Under the pieces are notes generated by a model that worked only from the letters and a program-made list of their open reading frames with translations, made no database searches and was not told the origin of the DNA. Positions 36,176 to 45,194 of a DNA stretch of 64,000 bases are shown here, piece by piece; position 1 is the stretch's first letter; each line of letters opens with the position of its first letter. The stretch comes from Sphingomonas sp. CCH21-G11. Its GTDB lineage: Bacteria; Pseudomonadota; Alphaproteobacteria; Sphingomonadales; Sphingomonadaceae. Both the position numbers and the translations under genes were made by a program. The stretch lies in contig NZ_LSHX01000042.1 of the NCBI RefSeq assembly GCF_001555965.1, positions 1 to 64,000 on the forward strand, written 5' to 3'.

Positions 36176-37108
36176 ATGACCACGCACCGCATCGCCGTCG
36201 TCCAGGCAGGCAGTACCCTGTTCGACACCCCCGCCACGCTCGACCGCATGGCGCGGCATGTCGCTGCGCTGAAGGATGCGGGGGTCGAGCTTGCCGTCTT
36301 CCCGGAAGCCTATGTCGGCGGGTATCCCAAGGGGCTCGATTTCGGTGCGCGGGTCGGGTCGCGCACCCCGGCGGGCCGCGATGATTTCGCGCGCTATCAT
36401 GCCGCGGCGATCGACGTTCCCGGCCCCGAAACCGCGCGGATCGGCGAAATGGCAGCCGCCGCCGGGCTGACGCTGGTTACCGGCGTCATCGAGCGCGACG
36501 GGGGAACGCTCTATTGCACCGCGCTCACCTTCGGCCCCGACGGCACGCTGATCGCCCGCCACCGCAAGCTGATGCCGACCGCCAGCGAGCGGCTGATCTG
36601 GGGTCAGGGCGACGGGTCGACGCTGCCGGTGGTCGACACGCAGGTGGGTCGCGTCGCGGCCGCGATCTGCTGGGAAAACTATATGCCCGCGCTCCGCCAA
36701 TATTATCACGCCGCGGGTGTTCAGCTCTATTGTGCGCCGACCGTCGACGATCGCGACATGTGGCCCGTGTCGATGCGCCACATCGCCTATGAAGGCCGCT
36801 GTTTCGTGCTCAGCGCCTGCCAGTTCATGACCCGCGCCGATGCCCCCGCCGACTATGACTGCATCCAGGGCGATGACCCCGCAACCGTGCTGATCCGCGG
36901 CGGCAGCATGATCGTCTCGCCGTTGGGGGAGGTCCTGGCCGGCCCGGTCTATGGCGCGGAGGCGGTACTGCTCGCCGATATCGACCCGGGCGACATCGCG
37001 CACGGCAAGTACGACCTCGACGTTGCCGGCCATTATGCGCGACCCGACATCTTCGAGCTGCGCGTCGACACCCGCGCCCGCCCGCCGGTCCGCACAACCG
37101 ACGGATAG
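36176..37108 (+). CDS. Nitrilase (carbon-nitrogen hydrolase)
   Basis: A 310-residue enzyme of the nitrilase branch. The catalytic triad is visible: Glu44 in FPEAYVGGYPKG, Lys131 in HRKLMPT and Cys165 in AAICWENYMPALR. The YVGGYPKG and CWENYMP contexts are typical of true nitrilases that turn organic nitriles into acids and ammonia, rather than amidases. AAGGAG precedes ATG 36176. The natural substrate is unknown. It is a single gene, convergent with the deacetylase-family gene. Confidence 0.92.
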   Translation: MTTHRIAVVQAGSTLFDTPATLDRMARHVAALKDAGVELAVFPEAYVGGYPKGLDFGARVGSRTPAGRDDFARYHAAAIDVPGPETARIGEMAAAAGLTLVTGVIERDGGTLYCTALTFGPDGTLIARHRKLMPTASERLIWGQGDGSTLPVVDTQVGRVAAAICWENYMPALRQYYHAAGVQLYCAPTVDDRDMWPVSMRHIAYEGRCFVLSACQFMTRADAPADYDCIQGDDPATVLIRGGSMIVSPLGEVLAGPVYGAEAVLLADIDPGDIAHGKYDLDVAGHYARPDIFELRVDTRARPPVRTTDG

Positions 37109-37146
37109 CCGCGGTCGGGCGTGTTTCAGCGGGGCTGAAAACGAGT

Positions 37147-38151
37147 CTAGAACCCGCTCAGGAAGCTCGCGACGTTCGCGCCCAGCGCGTCGACGGCATA
37201 GCCGCCCTCCATCACGATCACCGTCGGCCACCCGCACGCGGCGATGTCGCGTGCGATCGGGGCATAGTCGGCGGTGGCCAGCCGGAAATGGCTGATCGGA
37301 TCGCCGATGAAGGTGTCGGCACCAAAGCTCACGACCAGGAGCCCCGGCGCGAAACGGGCGATCGCGTCGAGCGCGGTCGCATGCGCCGCGCGGAACGCGT
37401 CGATCCCGGTGCCCTGCGGCAGCGGCAGGTTGAGCGTCGCGCCCTCGCCCGCGCCCGCGCCGACCTCGTCGCCGTGCCCCCAGTAGAAGGGATAGTCGGT
37501 CGCCGGGTCGGCATGGACGCTGGCGTAGAACACATCGCCACGCTCCCAGAAGATATCCTGGGTGCCATTGCCGTGGTGATAGTCGATGTCGAGGATCGCC
37601 ACCCGCGCCACGCCGGCATCGCGCGCCGCCTGTGCCACGACGGCGGCATGGTTGAGGTAGCAATAGCCGCCGCAATAGTCCGCACCCGCATGGTGGCCGG
37701 GCGGACGCGACAGGGCAAAGGCCGTGCGCTCGCCCGCCAGCACCGCGTCGAGCGCCGACAAGGCCGACTGGGTCGCGCCATAGCTGGCGGCATAGGTCGC
37801 CGCCATGATCGGGGTCGACGCATCGAAGCTGAACTGGCCGATCCGCGCATCGATGCGGCTCAGCTTCAGCGGCCGACGGCCGACCACCGGCCAGACATAG
37901 CCGATCACATCGCCGCCGCGCCCCGCCGCCGCCCACTCGGCCGCCGCACCCTGCAGGAAATCCAGATAGTCGCCGCCATGCACCGCGCGGATCGCCGCGT
38001 CGCCGTGATCGACCGGCGGTGCTGCCCCGCCGATTGCATCCAGGATGGCGCGGGCACGCGCGGGAACCTCGGCATAGGGCGTCCAGCCGCCATTGTGCAG
38101 TTCCTGCACGGGCGCGTGGGCAAGCTGGCCGGGATCGAAAAAGGCGTGCAT
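37147..38151 (-). CDS. Histone-deacetylase/acetylpolyamine amidohydrolase family protein
   Basis: A 334-residue zinc hydrolase of the arginase/deacetylase fold. Visible active-site blocks are SRPPGHHAG (His153, His154), YCGGYCYLNHAAV, the zinc ligands in LDIDYHHGNGTQDIFW, FYASVHADP, and VVSFGADTFIGDP. The C-terminal EGGY motif (MEGGYAVDAL) closes the site. Bacterial members usually deacetylate acetylpolyamines or other small acetylamides. It ends close to the nitrilase gene (convergent), and nhaA ends just upstream (4 bases). Confidence 0.92.
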   Translation of the reverse strand: MHAFFDPGQLAHAPVQELHNGGWTPYAEVPARARAILDAIGGAAPPVDHGDAAIRAVHGGDYLDFLQGAAAEWAAAGRGGDVIGYVWPVVGRRPLKLSRIDARIGQFSFDASTPIMAATYAASYGATQSALSALDAVLAGERTAFALSRPPGHHAGADYCGGYCYLNHAAVVAQAARDAGVARVAILDIDYHHGNGTQDIFWERGDVFYASVHADPATDYPFYWGHGDEVGAGAGEGATLNLPLPQGTGIDAFRAAHATALDAIARFAPGLLVVSFGADTFIGDPISHFRLATADYAPIARDIAACGWPTVIVMEGGYAVDALGANVASFLSGF

Positions 38152-38155
38152 GCGA

Positions 38156-39400
38156 TCAGAGCCCCGCCACTTCGCGCAATGCTGCTTCCTGCTTGGCTGC
38201 GCGCTCGGCCGCGGTGTCCGCGCCGCGCAGGATCAGGTAGCCCGCGACCGCCGACAGGATCGACCCGAGCAGCACGCCGATCTTGACCTCGTCGATCAGC
38301 AGTTCGTTGCCGGGAAAGGCGAGGCCGCCGATGAACAGGCTCATCGTGAAACCGATGCCGGCCAGCATCGCGACGCCATAGATCTGGGTCCAGCTGGCCC
38401 CGCCCGGACGTTCGGCGATGCCCAGCTTCACCGCGCCCCAGATCGCTGCGAAAATCCCGAACTGCTTGCCCAGGAACAGGCCGAGCAGCACCGCGAGCGG
38501 CAGCGGTTCGAGGATGATCGCGGGGCTCAGTCCGGAAAGCGAGACCCCGGCATTGGCAAAGCCGAACACGGGGACGACCAGATAGGCGACCCAGCCGTGC
38601 AGCGCATGCTCCAGCCGGTGGAGCGGCGACTCATGCGCGTCGGGCGTGCCGGGCGTCTTGACGATCGGGATCATCATCGCGGTCAGCACGCCCGCGATCG
38701 TCGCGTGGACGCCCGACAGGAAAACGAAGTACCACAGGACCAAGCCGAGCAGCAGATAGGGCCAGAGCCGCAGCACGTTCGACTTGTTGAGCGCGTACAT
38801 CACCGCCATCACCACCGCCGCGCCGAGCAGCGCCAGCGATTTCAACCCCGCCGTATAGGCAAGCGCGATGATCAGCACCGCGCCCATGTCGTCGACGATC
38901 GCGACCGTGGTCAGGAACAGCTTGAGCGACGCGGGGGCGCGCTTGCCCAGGATCGCGAGCACGCCGATGGCGAACGCGATGTCGGTCGCCGCCGGGATCG
39001 CCCAGCCCTGCGCCAGCGCCGCGTCGCCGCGGGTCACCGCCAGATAGACCAGCGCGGGCACCACCATGCCGGCGGCCGCCGCGATGAAGGGCAGGCGGCG
39101 GCGCTCCCAGGTGGCAAGCCGCCCGTCAACGAACTCGCGCTTGATCTCGAGCCCGACGAACAGGAAGAACACCGCCATCAGCGCGTCGTTGACCCACAGG
39201 TGGATGGTCATCGGCCCGTATTTCGGACTAATCACCGGCCCGGTTTCCAGGTGGAGCAGGTGGAAATACGCTTCCGACATCGCGTCCAGATTGGCGATCA
39301 CCATCGCCAGCGCCGCCGCCGCGATCAGGATGATCCCGCCGGCCGCCTCGCTTTTCAGGAACTGACGCAATGCCGAATTGCCGCCCCGGCGTGCCGTCAT
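38156..39400 (-). CDS. nhaA: Na+/H+ antiporter NhaA
   Basis: A 414-residue inner-membrane antiporter that expels Na+ in exchange for protons. It has about twelve helices; the ion-binding aspartate pair lies in KLFLTTVAIVDDMGAVLI and the preceding motif is PAATDIAFAIGVLAILG. The C-terminal helices have AGIGFTMSLFIGGLAF. Start ATG 39400 has GGGGGAAGCGGG ahead of it; an ATG at 39418 would add six residues. It is divergent from the DUF389 gene with an 80-base gap. Confidence 0.94.
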   Translation of the reverse strand: MTARRGGNSALRQFLKSEAAGGIILIAAAALAMVIANLDAMSEAYFHLLHLETGPVISPKYGPMTIHLWVNDALMAVFFLFVGLEIKREFVDGRLATWERRRLPFIAAAAGMVVPALVYLAVTRGDAALAQGWAIPAATDIAFAIGVLAILGKRAPASLKLFLTTVAIVDDMGAVLIIALAYTAGLKSLALLGAAVVMAVMYALNKSNVLRLWPYLLLGLVLWYFVFLSGVHATIAGVLTAMMIPIVKTPGTPDAHESPLHRLEHALHGWVAYLVVPVFGFANAGVSLSGLSPAIILEPLPLAVLLGLFLGKQFGIFAAIWGAVKLGIAERPGGASWTQIYGVAMLAGIGFTMSLFIGGLAFPGNELLIDEVKIGVLLGSILSAVAGYLILRGADTAAERAAKQEAALREVAGL

Positions 39401-39479
39401 CCCGCTTCCCCCGTCCATTGCCTTGTCCGACCCTCGTAGATGCTGGCCCCGGTCGAGAAAACCCCTTACCGAGCGCAAG

Positions 39480-40964
39480 ATGGAGTTGCCCCACATGGTC
39501 GCCCGGCTCAACCCGATGTTCCGTTGGTGGCTCGACCATGTCGTGACCAGCGTCGACCACAACCGCGTCATGGACCGGGTGCGCGACGATGCGGGGTGGA
39601 GCGGCCGATACGCCTTCATGGTGCTGATGTCGGCGGGCATCGCGGTGCTCGGGCTGCTGCTTTCGTCGCCGGCGGTGGTGATCGGCGCGATGCTGATCTC
39701 GCCGCTGATGGGGCCGATTATCGGGCTGGGCTTCGGCCTGGCCACCTTCGATTCGGACGAGATCCGGACTTCGGCGAGCGCGCTGGCGCTCGGCACGGTG
39801 CTCGCGATCCTGTTTACCGCCGCGCTCGTCCTCATCTCGCCGCTCCAGAACGTGACCGACGAGATCGCGGCGCGGACCCGGCCCAACCTGTTCGATCTGA
39901 TGGTCGCGTTGTTTTCCGCGCTCGCGGGTGCCTATGCGATGGTGCGCGGACGCGAGGGCACGGTGGTGGGCGTGGCGATCGCCACCGCGTTGATGCCGCC
40001 GCTCGCGGTCGTCGGCTTCGGCCTGGCGACGACCAACTGGACGGTGTTCGGCGGCGCGCTGCTGCTGTTCCTCACCAACCTGATGACGATCGCGCTCGCC
40101 GCCGCGGTGATGGCGCGGCTCTATGGCTTCGGCTCGCACCTGACGCCGCAGCACACCCTGTTGCAGACGGTGCTGGTCATCGGCAGCTTCGTCGCGCTGG
40201 CGATCCCGCTCGGGCTGTCGCTGCGCCAGATCGCTTGGGAGACCGCGTCGTCACGGACCGCGCGCGAGGTCGTCGCGGCGCAATTCGCCGGCGACGCGCG
40301 GCTGAGCCAGATCGAGATCAACTATGCCCGCGATCCGATCAGCGTCGCCGCCGTGGTGCTGACCCCCAAGATCGAGCCGCAGGCCGAGCGCGCGGCGGCG
40401 GCGCGGCTGACCGACCTGCTCGACCGGCCGGTGCGCGTCAGCCTGGAACAATATCGCGTCGGCACCAGCGCGCAGGCGGAGGCCGCGCAGATCGCAGCGG
40501 CGCGCGGCGGGCCGGCCGGGGCCGCGGGGGACCGCGTCACCCAGCGCATCGTCGCCCAGCTGGCGGTCGCCGCCGGCGTGGCGAGCGACCAGATCCTGGT
40601 CGATCCGGCCAATCACCGCATCCTCGTCAACGCGACCCCGTTGCCCGGCGCGACGATGGCGGCATATCGCACGCTGGAGGCGCGCGTCGGCAGCGGCGCC
40701 AGCGGCTGGTCGGTCGAGCTCGTGCCGCCGATGGTCGCGCTGGGGCCCGTCGGCTTTGACGGCGACGAACCCGATACGGCGGGTGCAGATGCGATCGCCA
40801 CCGCGATCTGGGCGGGGCAGCGGCTGAAGCTGCCCGTCACCGTCACTGGCCCCGCCGAGCCCGCCGGGCTGGTCGCCGAGCGGCTGACCGCAGCGGGGGT
40901 CGCCGCGACGGTCGAGCCTTCGGGCGGCGAGGTGCGGCTCGCCTGGGCGCTGCCGGTGGAGTGA
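39480..40964 (+). CDS. DUF389 family membrane protein
   Basis: A 494-residue protein. The N-terminal half is the DUF389 (TIGR00341-like) membrane domain with about six helices and the motif SSPAVVIGAMLISPLMGPIIG, then RGREGTVVGVAIATALMPPLAVVGFGLA. The C-terminal ~230 residues are a soluble alpha/beta region with repeated small modules (ISVAAVVLTPKIEPQAERAAA; HRILVNATPLPGATMAAYRTL). Function is unknown. ATG 39480 is used; the ATG at 39495, with GGAG nine bases upstream, is equally possible. Confidence 0.88.
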   Translation: MELPHMVARLNPMFRWWLDHVVTSVDHNRVMDRVRDDAGWSGRYAFMVLMSAGIAVLGLLLSSPAVVIGAMLISPLMGPIIGLGFGLATFDSDEIRTSASALALGTVLAILFTAALVLISPLQNVTDEIAARTRPNLFDLMVALFSALAGAYAMVRGREGTVVGVAIATALMPPLAVVGFGLATTNWTVFGGALLLFLTNLMTIALAAAVMARLYGFGSHLTPQHTLLQTVLVIGSFVALAIPLGLSLRQIAWETASSRTAREVVAAQFAGDARLSQIEINYARDPISVAAVVLTPKIEPQAERAAAARLTDLLDRPVRVSLEQYRVGTSAQAEAAQIAAARGGPAGAAGDRVTQRIVAQLAVAAGVASDQILVDPANHRILVNATPLPGATMAAYRTLEARVGSGASGWSVELVPPMVALGPVGFDGDEPDTAGADAIATAIWAGQRLKLPVTVTGPAEPAGLVAERLTAAGVAATVEPSGGEVRLAWALPVE

Positions 40965-40982
40965 GCCGGTCCTGATAAATCC

Positions 40983-41008
40983 GTCACCCGGGTCGAGCCC
41001 GGGGCGAC
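40983..41008. repeat. Dispersed inverted repeat, copy C (half unit)
   Basis: GTCACCCGGGTCGAGCCCGG followed by GGCGAC forms one stem-loop of the repeat family. It sits between the convergent DUF389 and lysS genes (54-base gap), where it may act as a two-way transcription end. Confidence 0.75.
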
Positions 41009-41017
41009 GAACAGGGT

Positions 41018-42625
41018 TCAGCCGTCCGCGCCCGCTTTCGCCAGCGCGTCGGCGATCAGCCTGCGGCTGTTCTCGATACCGTAGAGCGCGATGAAGCTGC
41101 CCATGCGCGGGCCCTGCGCACTGCCGAGCAGCGTTTCATAGAGCGCGCGGAACCAGTCGCGGAGATTGTCGAACCCGGCGGTCTTGCCGATCTCGTACAC
41201 CTCGTTCTGGATCGCTTCGGCATGGGCACCGGCGGGCAGCGCGGCGAGCACCGCGTCGAGACGGCGCAGCGCCTCGATCTCGACTCCTTCGGGCGCGCGG
41301 CGGACCAGGGTGGGGGCGACGACATCGCGGTTATAGGCGAGCGCCCGGTCGATCAGCGCGTCGAGCGCGGGATGGCTCTCCGGCGTCGCATCGGCGACAT
41401 AGTTGCCGAGATAACCCCACACCTGCGCGCGCGTCGCCGCCGCACCCATCACCCCGACCAGGTTGAGCAGCAGGCCGAACGTCACCGGCAGTCCGGCGAC
41501 CGGCGGCGGGCCGTTGTGGATGTGGTGGACCGGATTGCCGAGCCGTTGTTCGATCGGCTGGTCGGCATAGTTGCCCGCGAACTGCCAATAGTCGTCGACC
41601 GCACGCGGGATGACGCCCATGTGCAGCGCCTTCGCCTTTTTCGGCTCGCGATAGATGTAGAAGGCCAGGCTCTCGTCGGTGCCATAGGTCAGCCATTGGT
41701 CGAGGCTGAGCCCGTTGCCCTTGGACTTCGAGATCTTCTCGCCCTTCTCGTCCAGGAACATCTCGTAATTGAAGCCCTCGGGCGGGCGGCCGCCGAGCAC
41801 GCGGGCGATCTTGCCCGACTGAATGACCGAATCGATCAGGTCCTTGCCCGCCATTTCGTAATCGACGCCGAGCGCCACCCAGCGCATCGCCCAGTCGACC
41901 TTCCACTGCAGCTTGGCCCCGCCCGACAGGATCGACTGCTCGATCACGTCGCCGTCGTCGGTGAAGCGCACGATCCCCGCATCGGCGTCGACGACCTCGA
42001 CCGGGACCTGGAGCACCACGCCCGACTTCGGGCTGATCGGCAGGACGGGCGAATAGGTCGCCCGGCGCTCGGCGCGCAGCGTCGGCAGCATCACGTCCAT
42101 GATCGCCTGATAGTGGCGCAGCACCGCGCGCAGCGCGTCGTCGAAGCGGCCGGACGTGTAGTAATCGGTCGAAGACGCGAAGACATAGTCAAAGCCGAAG
42201 CGGTCGAGAAATTCGCGCAGCATGGCATTATTGTGCGCAGCAAAACTTTCGAACCGGCCGAACGGGTCGGGCACCCGTGTCAGCGGATGTCCCAGATATT
42301 GCTGCAGCATTTCGGGGTTGGGGACATTGTCGGGCACCTTGCGCAGGCCGTCCATATCGTCGGAAAAGGCGATCAGCCGGGTGGGCTGATCCGACAGGGT
42401 TTCAAATGCCCGCCGCACCATCGTTGTGCGCAGCACTTCGTTGAAGGTGCCGATATGCGGTAGCCCCGAGGGGCCGTAGCCGGTTTCGAACAGCACCGCG
42501 TCGACCCGTCCATCCTTGGCCGGCTTGCCGTCGGGATAGCGCTTCAAAAGCTTGCGCGCCTCCTCAAAGGGCCAGGCCTTGGAGTCGAGCGCGGCGGCGC
42601 GGAGTGCGGAATCAATCTTGGTCAT
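41018..42625 (-). CDS. lysS: Lysyl-tRNA synthetase, class I
   Basis: A 535-residue class I LysRS (LysK type), found in archaea and in several alphaproteobacteria in place of the class II enzyme. The HIGH-type motif lies in [18 protein letters not shown], and the KMSKS motif is [12 protein letters not shown] helical C-terminal anticodon domain follows. The ATG at 42625 has AAGGG upstream. No class II lysS is in the window. The length is normal for this form (about 520-540 residues). Confidence 0.96.
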   Translation of the reverse strand: MTKIDSALRAAALDSKAWPFEEARKLLKRYPDGKPAKDGRVDAVLFETGYGPSGLPHIGTFNEVLRTTMVRRAFETLSDQPTRLIAFSDDMDGLRKVPDNVPNPEMLQQYLGHPLTRVPDPFGRFESFAAHNNAMLREFLDRFGFDYVFASSTDYYTSGRFDDALRAVLRHYQAIMDVMLPTLRAERRATYSPVLPISPKSGVVLQVPVEVVDADAGIVRFTDDGDVIEQSILSGGAKLQWKVDWAMRWVALGVDYEMAGKDLIDSVIQSGKIARVLGGRPPEGFNYEMFLDEKGEKISKSKGNGLSLDQWLTYGTDESLAFYIYREPKKAKALHMGVIPRAVDDYWQFAGNYADQPIEQRLGNPVHHIHNGPPPVAGLPVTFGLLLNLVGVMGAAATRAQVWGYLGNYVADATPESHPALDALIDRALAYNRDVVAPTLVRRAPEGVEIEALRRLDAVLAALPAGAHAEAIQNEVYEIGKTAGFDNLRDWFRALYETLLGSAQGPRMGSFIALYGIENSRRLIADALAKAGADG

Positions 42626-42836
42626 GGTGCGATGCCCTTGGCGCGAAGCGCGGCGAATCGCAAATCCGGGTGTGCAGGCGGATGCGCCGGGGCAAGCGAA
42701 GTTGTGGAAGTTGCGGGCTGTGACAGCTTTTGCCCCCCCGCGCCGCGGGCCATGCGGAAGGGCGGCGGGGCAGGCGTTTGGCGGTGCGCATGACGCGACG
42801 CTGGCATGTCGCGCCGATGCAGGACAGCCGGTCCCG

Positions 42837-43847
42837 TCAGCAGGCGGATTGCGGCGAAATGCCGCGTGTGGGCGCATCGTCAAAGGTGCGCGCGAGCAGC
42901 GGGCCGAGCGCAAAGGGTTCGACGACGTAGGCCTGCCGCCAGTCGGGCGCGAAGCGATCGAGCATCTCCGCCTCCGCCGCGCCGAGCGCGTAGAAGGCAC
43001 CGCGTTTCCAGATGCCCAGCCCCTGCGCGCGCGCGGATTTCAGGCTGACGCTGAGCCAAAGGCGACGGTCGCGCGCGGCGCGGCGCAGCTTGGATGATTG
43101 CGCACCCGCGACCCGCGCGAACTGAAGCTCGGTCCAGCGCGCCACCCCCTCCTGCCCCAGCTGGAATTCGAGATAGCAGCGGTCGCGGGCGTCGAGGCGG
43201 CCAGTCACCTCGCCCCTTGCAGCGACATAGGCCGTGGCGGCCGCGCGCGCGGCATCGGGCGTGGTCGCGGACAGAAATTCCCCGGCCATATCGTTCAGCC
43301 GGGCAAAGCCCGCCGCCACCGCCGGATCGGCGTAGGGAAAGGGATGATCGAGCATCCACGCCGCATCGGACGCCGTGCCGCGCAGCCGTGCGTCGGCGCG
43401 GTCGCGCGCGGCGGCAAAGCCCGGCAGAACCTGCTGATACTGGTGGAACTGCTCGTGCAGCAGGGTGAGCAGCCAGTCGGTGCCGGTGCGGCCCGTGGCC
43501 CTGGGCAGGCCGATGACGACCAGCGGCACGCCGTCCTCGTCCAGCGTGGCCTCGCTATCGACATCATAGCGGCGCGGACGGACCTGCATCGCACAGCCGC
43601 TGACGGCATCGTCGCCGATCGCGATGAAACCCGGTGTGGGCGCCGCACAGAACAGCGTCTCGCGCGCTGCCTCGACCAGCAGGATACGTTGCGGCGCGCG
43701 CGACAGGCCGGGCCACACCGCGTCGCCGTGCCGCGCGATGAGGAGGCGCGCATCGCGGATGATGGCGCGCACGTCGCGCGGCGGCGGCGGCTCGGCGGGC
43801 GCGGGTGCGAACAAGGCGAGCGAGAGGATCAGGGCGAGATGGATCAT
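42837..43847 (-). CDS. Exported predicted metallopeptidase-like protein with HExxH motif
   Basis: A 336-residue protein with a signal peptide ([18 protein letters not shown]). The centre carries [20 protein letters not shown], that is His131-Glu132-x-x-His135, the zinc motif of gluzincin peptidases. About 115 residues later [16 protein letters not shown] offers possible third ligands. Four cysteines are present (FCAAP, SGCAM, RCYLEF, QSAC-end). No named family is recognised, and the overall sequence is not like known peptidases. It should act in the periplasm or outside the cell. It is monocistronic, between lysS and the divergent Excalibur gene. Confidence 0.72.
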   Translation of the reverse strand: MIHLALILSLALFAPAPAEPPPPRDVRAIIRDARLLIARHGDAVWPGLSRAPQRILLVEAARETLFCAAPTPGFIAIGDDAVSGCAMQVRPRRYDVDSEATLDEDGVPLVVIGLPRATGRTGTDWLLTLLHEQFHQYQQVLPGFAAARDRADARLRGTASDAAWMLDHPFPYADPAVAAGFARLNDMAGEFLSATTPDAARAAATAYVAARGEVTGRLDARDRCYLEFQLGQEGVARWTELQFARVAGAQSSKLRRAARDRRLWLSVSLKSARAQGLGIWKRGAFYALGAAEAEMLDRFAPDWRQAYVVEPFALGPLLARTFDDAPTRGISPQSAC

Positions 43848-43947
43848 GTGCGCTCCCGTCCATGACCGGCCTGGACGCCCAGCAACCTGCGCCAGCCATG
43901 GGATGCCCGCAAGGCTTCCTTAAGCGACATTGCCGCATGTTGCGAGA

Positions 43948-44253
43948 ATGAGCGCGAAGCTCGCCGCCCTGACCGCGATCCTGTCCACGCTGACCTTTGG
44001 CGGGGTGTGGTTCGGCATGAGTCCAGCGGACGGCGCGAGCCAATCGGGAAGCGGCGGCTTGACATCTTCGCGATCCTTCGCGCTTCCGATCTACTACCCA
44101 AATTGCGGGGCGGCACGCGCGGCGGGCGCTGCGCCGCTCAAGCGCGGCGAGCGGGGCTATCGCGCCGGACTGGACCGTGATGGCGACGGTGTGGCGTGCG
44201 AGCCTTATCGCGAGGGCGGCGGCTCTAGCGGGCGGCGTAGGCGGCGGCGCTGA
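43948..44253 (+). CDS. Excalibur calcium-binding domain protein
   Basis: A 101-residue exported protein: an N-terminal membrane or signal segment (KLAALTAILSTLTFGGVWFG), a short Ser/Gly linker, then an Excalibur domain (YYPNCGAARAAGAAPLKRG with GLDRDGDGVACEPY) that has the two conserved Cys and the DxDxDG calcium loop. The C-terminus is a run of arginines. Such domains are usually found at the cell surface in nucleases and other proteins; here it stands alone. The start ATG 43948 was chosen over an ATG at 43930 that lacks a ribosome-binding site. Confidence 0.88.
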   Translation: MSAKLAALTAILSTLTFGGVWFGMSPADGASQSGSGGLTSSRSFALPIYYPNCGAARAAGAAPLKRGERGYRAGLDRDGDGVACEPYREGGGSSGRRRRRR

Positions 44254-44349
44254 TCCAGCGCCCGCACGCCTAGCCGGACCGGACGACAAACTTGTTCATT
44301 CAGGATCGATCTGATTGCTGAAGCCCTCAACCGGCGGCAACTTGCGTGG

Positions 44350-45033
44350 GTGAAAAGACCCGCCCTGCTGCTGATGGCGTTTGTCGCTGCCTGCTCGACT
44401 GAGCAGGAACAGCGTCAGTCGCACCAGACTCAGAGTGATCCGCCCATTACCACCGTCAAGGCGCGAATCCCCCTGGCGGGCCGCGTGTCGGATGCCGCCG
44501 ACATCATCGATGCGGACACCGAAGCAGCGCTCACCGGCCAACTGGCCGCGCTCGAACAGGCGACAGGTCATCAGATGGTGGTCGTGACCGTCACGTCGCT
44601 TGATGGACAGGATGTCGCGGATTTTACGCGCGACCTGGGCAATGCGTGGGGCATCGGCCGCAGGAACCATGACGACGGCGTGGTCGTCCTGATCGCACCG
44701 AATGAACGACAGGTTCGGATTGCGGTCGCGCGCGGTCTGGAGAAAGCGCTGCCAGATGCGCTTTGCAAGGCGATCATCGACGAGCAGATACTGCCGCACT
44801 TTCGTGCCGACCAAATGCAACGCGGGATTGAGGCGGGGGTCAGCGCACTGATCCAGAGGATGATGAAAACGACGAAGCTGTATCGGGAAACTGACCGGCT
44901 GTCCGAAAAAAAGTCGTCGCAAAGTTTGAACGAATTTTCCCCGTCACCCCGGCCTTGCGCCGGGGTGCCGCTGCCTGACCCGGTGCGAGAAACAGCGAGA
45001 CCCCGGGTCAAGCCCGGGGTGACGGGAAATTGA
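44350..45033 (+). CDS. TPM-domain lipoprotein with repeat-derived tail
   Basis: A 227-residue protein. A lipoprotein signal (KRPALLLMAFVAAC, lipobox VAAC) precedes a TPM domain (about 42-170: GRVSDAADIIDADTEAAL, TGHQMVVVTVTSLDGQDVADF, WGIGRRNHDDGVVVLIAPNE, RIAVARGLEKALPD), as in YgcG and MOLO-1 proteins of unclear role. The last ~30 residues (from about SPSPRPCAG to VTGN) are encoded by copy D of the dispersed repeat, so the original C-terminus has been replaced or extended. The start is GTG 44350. It may be cotranscribed with the helicase gene. Confidence 0.8.
   Translation: MKRPALLLMAFVAACSTEQEQRQSHQTQSDPPITTVKARIPLAGRVSDAADIIDADTEAALTGQLAALEQATGHQMVVVTVTSLDGQDVADFTRDLGNAWGIGRRNHDDGVVVLIAPNERQVRIAVARGLEKALPDALCKAIIDEQILPHFRADQMQRGIEAGVSALIQRMMKTTKLYRETDRLSEKKSSQSLNEFSPSPRPCAGVPLPDPVRETARPRVKPGVTGN
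44943..45023. repeat. Dispersed inverted repeat, copy D, inside a coding frame
   Basis: It opens GTCACCCCGGCCTTGCGCCG and closes CCGGGTCAAGCCCGGGGTGAC. This is a full-length copy that falls within the reading frame of the TPM lipoprotein and encodes its C-terminal tail. The outer ends pair perfectly over GTCACCCCGG/CCGGGGTGAC. Confidence 0.85.
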
Positions 45034-45194
45034 GGTCTGACTTCGATCAAGACGCTTTCCGGGTCAGATTTTTAGGTCGGGGTTGGGACACCAAGGGCTG
45101 GCCGTCGACAAGCTCCGGCCAAGCGGAAATCGGCAGCGACTCCATTCAGTCCCACCCCGTTGCCATTTCGTTCCGCAGCGGCGATACCGCGCCC

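Noticed and set aside
35260-37108. HNH nuclease and nitrilase as a two-gene defence island
   Set aside because: The nitrilase has normal GC-rich codon use and its own ribosome-binding site, and it is a metabolic enzyme. Nothing links the two beyond adjacency.
42622-42836. Small frames between lysS and the HExxH gene
   Set aside because: Short, Pro/Ala/Arg-rich, and without a ribosome-binding site; probably promoter or leader DNA of lysS.
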